Assembly (NCBI GenBank): GCA_937967775.1
Contig: CALCJH010000078.1
Location: 1-7,747, forward strand
Direction of reading: 5' to 3'
DNA: 7,747 bases
From: an uncultured bacterium
GTDB taxonomy: Bacteria > Armatimonadota > UBA5829 > DSUL01
The notes beneath the pieces were generated by a model, which did no database searches, was not told where the DNA came from, and saw nothing but the letters and a program-made list of their open reading frames with translations. Both the position numbers and the translations under genes were made by a program. Shown here piece after piece: positions 5,713-7,747 of the stretch (position 1 is its first letter; the number at the start of each line of letters is the position of its first letter).

Positions 5713-6624
5713 ATGAACTGCCGCAGGGCCAGACACATACTGATGCAGGAAGCCGCCGGGGCGCTGGACGAAAAGCGCTCTCGCGCTCTGCGCGGCCACC
5801 TGGAGCGATGCCCCGCCTGCGCAGCTGAACTGGAAGACCTGCGCGAAGCGGGACGCATCTTCCGCCGCGCCCGTGCTCCGCTGGCTGACCCCTCCTCCCC
5901 TGTATGGGAAAGCGTGCGAGAGCAGCTCCAGGCACCCGCTGGCCGGAAAAACGCCCCGGCTCGGCGGCCTCTGCTGTGGGGAGTGGCAACCAGCTTTGCA
6001 GCAGCGGCGCTGGCGATCGCCGGATACTTCACGCTGGGGACGTTCACGCCGCAGGAAGGACTTGATTCGCCACCGGCCGCGCTCCGGAGCGTTGCCCCTC
6101 AAGAGGCTCCCCCGCCTCAGGTCCGCGGACCCCAACCGCCCGCACAATCGGCAGAGAGACCGCCTGTCACGGCGGCGGAGAAGTCCTCCTTTGCGCAAGC
6201 AAAGGTTCCTGCCGCATCACTGCCGGCTGCGAGGAGGTCCTCCGCCATGCCGCCTTACAGACCGCACCGGCCTATGGCAGGCCGTCCGGCTCCTGAAGCC
6301 CCGCCTGCTGGAGTGGTGGCATGGTCCCTCCCGGCCGCACCCGTGGCGGAGGCGGGACGCGGGGGATATGGGGATACAGATGCCGCAGGGACAACGCGAG
6401 ATTTCCATCTGCGCCCCCGAGCGGTATCAGATCACGAGAAACGGAGCAAAGGACTGCTCCTGGCCGAGCCGCCGACCGAAGGTCCGGCCGCGGCGTGGGC
6501 CGGTGGCGGAGAGATAAGCGCCGGAGTTGCTCCCGCGCCGGATGAACTGGAGGAGAGCGCGCGAGCGCTGGAGATGGTCTATACCTCCCCGGACGGGCGC
6601 GCAAGGACCATTCTGGATTACTGA
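5713..6624 (+). CDS. Membrane anti-sigma factor with N-terminal zinc-binding domain
   Basis: Complete 303-residue protein. The cytoplasmic N-terminus begins MNCRRARHILMQEAAGALD and carries the ZAS-type zinc motif H29-x3-C33-x2-C36 (HLERCPAC) with an upstream Cys3. In known members this domain clamps the cognate ECF sigma factor. One membrane segment follows (about 87-111, LLWGVATSFAAAALAIAGYF). The remaining ~190 residues should lie outside the membrane; they are rich in Pro, Ala and Arg (for example RRSSAMPPYRPHRPMAGRP at 174-192) and look disordered, with no recognised sensor domain. The ATG at 5713 lies 13 nt after the sigma stop. AGGA (5698-5701) overlaps that stop at an 11-nt spacing. 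A start at 5656 inside the sigma gene would add residues unlike the family and is unlikely. The TPR gene starts 6 nt after its stop, so the three genes form one operon. Release of the sigma factor by proteolysis or redox change is plausible but not shown. Confidence 0.9.
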   Translation: MNCRRARHILMQEAAGALDEKRSRALRGHLERCPACAAELEDLREAGRIFRRARAPLADPSSPVWESVREQLQAPAGRKNAPARRPLLWGVATSFAAAALAIAGYFTLGTFTPQEGLDSPPAALRSVAPQEAPPPQVRGPQPPAQSAERPPVTAAEKSSFAQAKVPAASLPAARRSSAMPPYRPHRPMAGRPAPEAPPAGVVAWSLPAAPVAEAGRGGYGDTDAAGTTRDFHLRPRAVSDHEKRSKGLLLAEPPTEGPAAAWAGGGEISAGVAPAPDELEESARALEMVYTSPDGRARTILDY

Positions 6625-6630
6625 CACACT

Positions 6631-7747
6631 ATGAAGGTTCTTTGCAGGGCGCTGATACTGGCTATCGTGGCCGTAGCTGCAGCGGGACGGGTGAGCGCGG
6701 CGGAGCCGCTCCGCGGGGATCCGCTGGCGGACGCTGATGCTGCCTTTGCCCGGGGCGATTATCCGCGGGCCGCCCTGCTGCTGGAGCGGCAGGTGAACGC
6801 CGAGCCGGCGGATGCGGGGCTTCGCCTGGCGCTGGCGGTGACTCTTCTCCAGATGAAAGATCCGGTGCGCGCTATCCCGCACCTGGACGCCGTCCTGCGG
6901 ATGGCCCCGGGCGCAGGCGTGGTGCGCAGGCTGCGCGACTCCGCCGAGAACTCGGCCGTGCAGCGCGGCTTGAAGACGCCCCGGCCGCTGGTCCTCTCGG
7001 CCCCAAAGGCGCCGGAGAGCGCGGGTCAGGACACGTCTTTGCAGCTTCTCCGTGACGCAGCCCAGAAGCATCCCGGCAACGCCGCTCTGGCGAATCTTCT
7101 GGCAGATGCCTGCCAGCTCTCAGGGGATCTGAAATGCGCCGAAGAGTGGTACCTCAAGGCGAGCGCCCTGGCTCCGCGCTGGACCAAGCCGCGGGTGGGG
7201 CTGGCCATCGCCGTGCTGGATTCGGACCCGCCCCGAGCCGCCAACCTTCTGGAAGCGGTTCTGGAGAAGGAGCCGATGAACGCTCAGGCCAGGCTGTGGC
7301 TGGGCGACGCATACGCCAGGCTGGGTCGGCTGGATGACGCCATGCGTTGCTACCGGGCGGTAGAAGCCAGCCCGGAGACGCGCTCGGACGCGAAGGTGCG
7401 CATCGGGACGCTGCTGGTGCGCACCAGCCAGGTGCCCCTCGCGCTGGAGGAGTTCCAGCAGGCCACGGAGCAGGATCCGGGCAATGTGGCGGCGCTCGCC
7501 GGAGTAGCGCAGTCCAATGTGCTGTTGAACCGCCCTGAGGAGGCCCGGCAGGCCATTGAACAGAGCAAAAGTGCGGCCAGGGAGACAGCTCCTCAGACCC
7601 GCGCGCGCCTCTACAACGTCACAGGCGCAGTCCAGATCTCGCTTGGCGCCCACGAGCCGGCTATCGCGGATCTCGAAAAAGCGACTGCCCTGGAACCGGA
7701 GAACCAGGACACATATGCCCGTCTTGCCCGCGCCTATCGTGAAGCGG
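6631..7747 (+). CDS. Exported TPR-repeat protein (partial, runs off the right edge)
   Basis: The frame from ATG 6631 stays open to the window end, giving 372 residues with no stop. A Sec signal peptide is clear: MKVLCRALILAIVAVAAAGRVSAAEP, with Lys2/Arg6, a hydrophobic core (7-19) and a probable cleavage after VSA or SAA near residues 23-24. The mature part is tetratricopeptide-like helical repeats: an N-terminal pair (about 34-95), a Pro-rich linker (about 115-133), then roughly six further repeats from 135, with typical positions such as NAALANLLADACQLSGD (150-166), NAQARLWLGDAYARLGRLD (217-235) and NQDTYARLARAYREA (358-372). TPRs scaffold protein-protein contacts, so the likely location is the periplasm or cell surface. 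It starts 6 nt after the anti-sigma stop with no strong Shine-Dalgarno sequence, implying translation coupled to the operon. It may sense with, or be an output of, the sigma/anti-sigma pair; the specific role is unknown. Confidence 0.88.
   Translation, partial: MKVLCRALILAIVAVAAAGRVSAAEPLRGDPLADADAAFARGDYPRAALLLERQVNAEPADAGLRLALAVTLLQMKDPVRAIPHLDAVLRMAPGAGVVRRLRDSAENSAVQRGLKTPRPLVLSAPKAPESAGQDTSLQLLRDAAQKHPGNAALANLLADACQLSGDLKCAEEWYLKASALAPRWTKPRVGLAIAVLDSDPPRAANLLEAVLEKEPMNAQARLWLGDAYARLGRLDDAMRCYRAVEASPETRSDAKVRIGTLLVRTSQVPLALEEFQQATEQDPGNVAALAGVAQSNVLLNRPEEARQAIEQSKSAARETAPQTRARLYNVTGAVQISLGAHEPAIADLEKATALEPENQDTYARLARAYREA

Noticed and set aside
4824..6047. 407-codon minus-strand frame over the sigma and anti-sigma genes
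   Set aside because: It opposes two well-supported genes, has no recognised domain, and includes the tandem repeats in its frame.

Overview
This is a GC-rich bacterial window (about two-thirds G+C by eye) with tightly packed genes, frequent GTG starts and very short intergenic gaps. The combination of a Gfo/Idh/MocA oxidoreductase, a PcrA-type helicase, an AEC transporter, a small thioredoxin-like [2Fe-2S] ferredoxin and an ECF sigma/zinc-binding anti-sigma pair would fit several high-GC environmental phyla. Armatimonadota, Chloroflexota, Planctomycetota or similar are candidates. That placement is inference from gene style only, because no rRNA or diagnostic marker is present.

Layout, left half (minus strand, read right to left): an AEC-family membrane transporter (3527-4435) overlaps by 4 bp (ATGA) the start of a complete PcrA/UvrD superfamily 1 DNA helicase (1347-3530). 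After a 136-bp gap comes a complete Gfo/Idh/MocA NAD(P)-dependent oxidoreductase (161-1210). The gap after that contains a perfect 12-bp inverted repeat (103-144), followed by the probable first 29 codons of another minus-strand gene that leaves the window at base 1.

Layout, right half (plus strand): a 117-bp divergent intergenic region separates the AEC gene from a 109-residue [2Fe-2S] ferredoxin-like protein (4553-4882). The region has a TACAAT hexamer on each strand. A 184-bp gap follows, holding two perfect tandem 22-bp repeats, each containing a 10-bp palindrome, that together can form a GC-only hairpin. Then comes a compact regulatory operon: an ECF sigma factor (5067-5699), a membrane anti-sigma factor with an N-terminal zinc-binding motif and a long Pro/Ala-rich outer domain (5713-6624), and a secreted TPR-repeat protein (6631 to the window edge, incomplete).

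How the genes work together: the sigma/anti-sigma/TPR set looks like one envelope-sensing unit. The anti-sigma would hold the sigma factor at the membrane, and the exported TPR protein is either the sensor partner or an output. The minus-strand genes are housekeeping or metabolic and show no obvious shared pathway. I did not see any rRNA, tRNA, CRISPR array, transposase, integrase or phage gene. The most unusual items are the tandem palindromic repeat before the sigma gene, the alternative-pairing inverted repeat at 89-144, and the uncertain translation start of the sigma factor.
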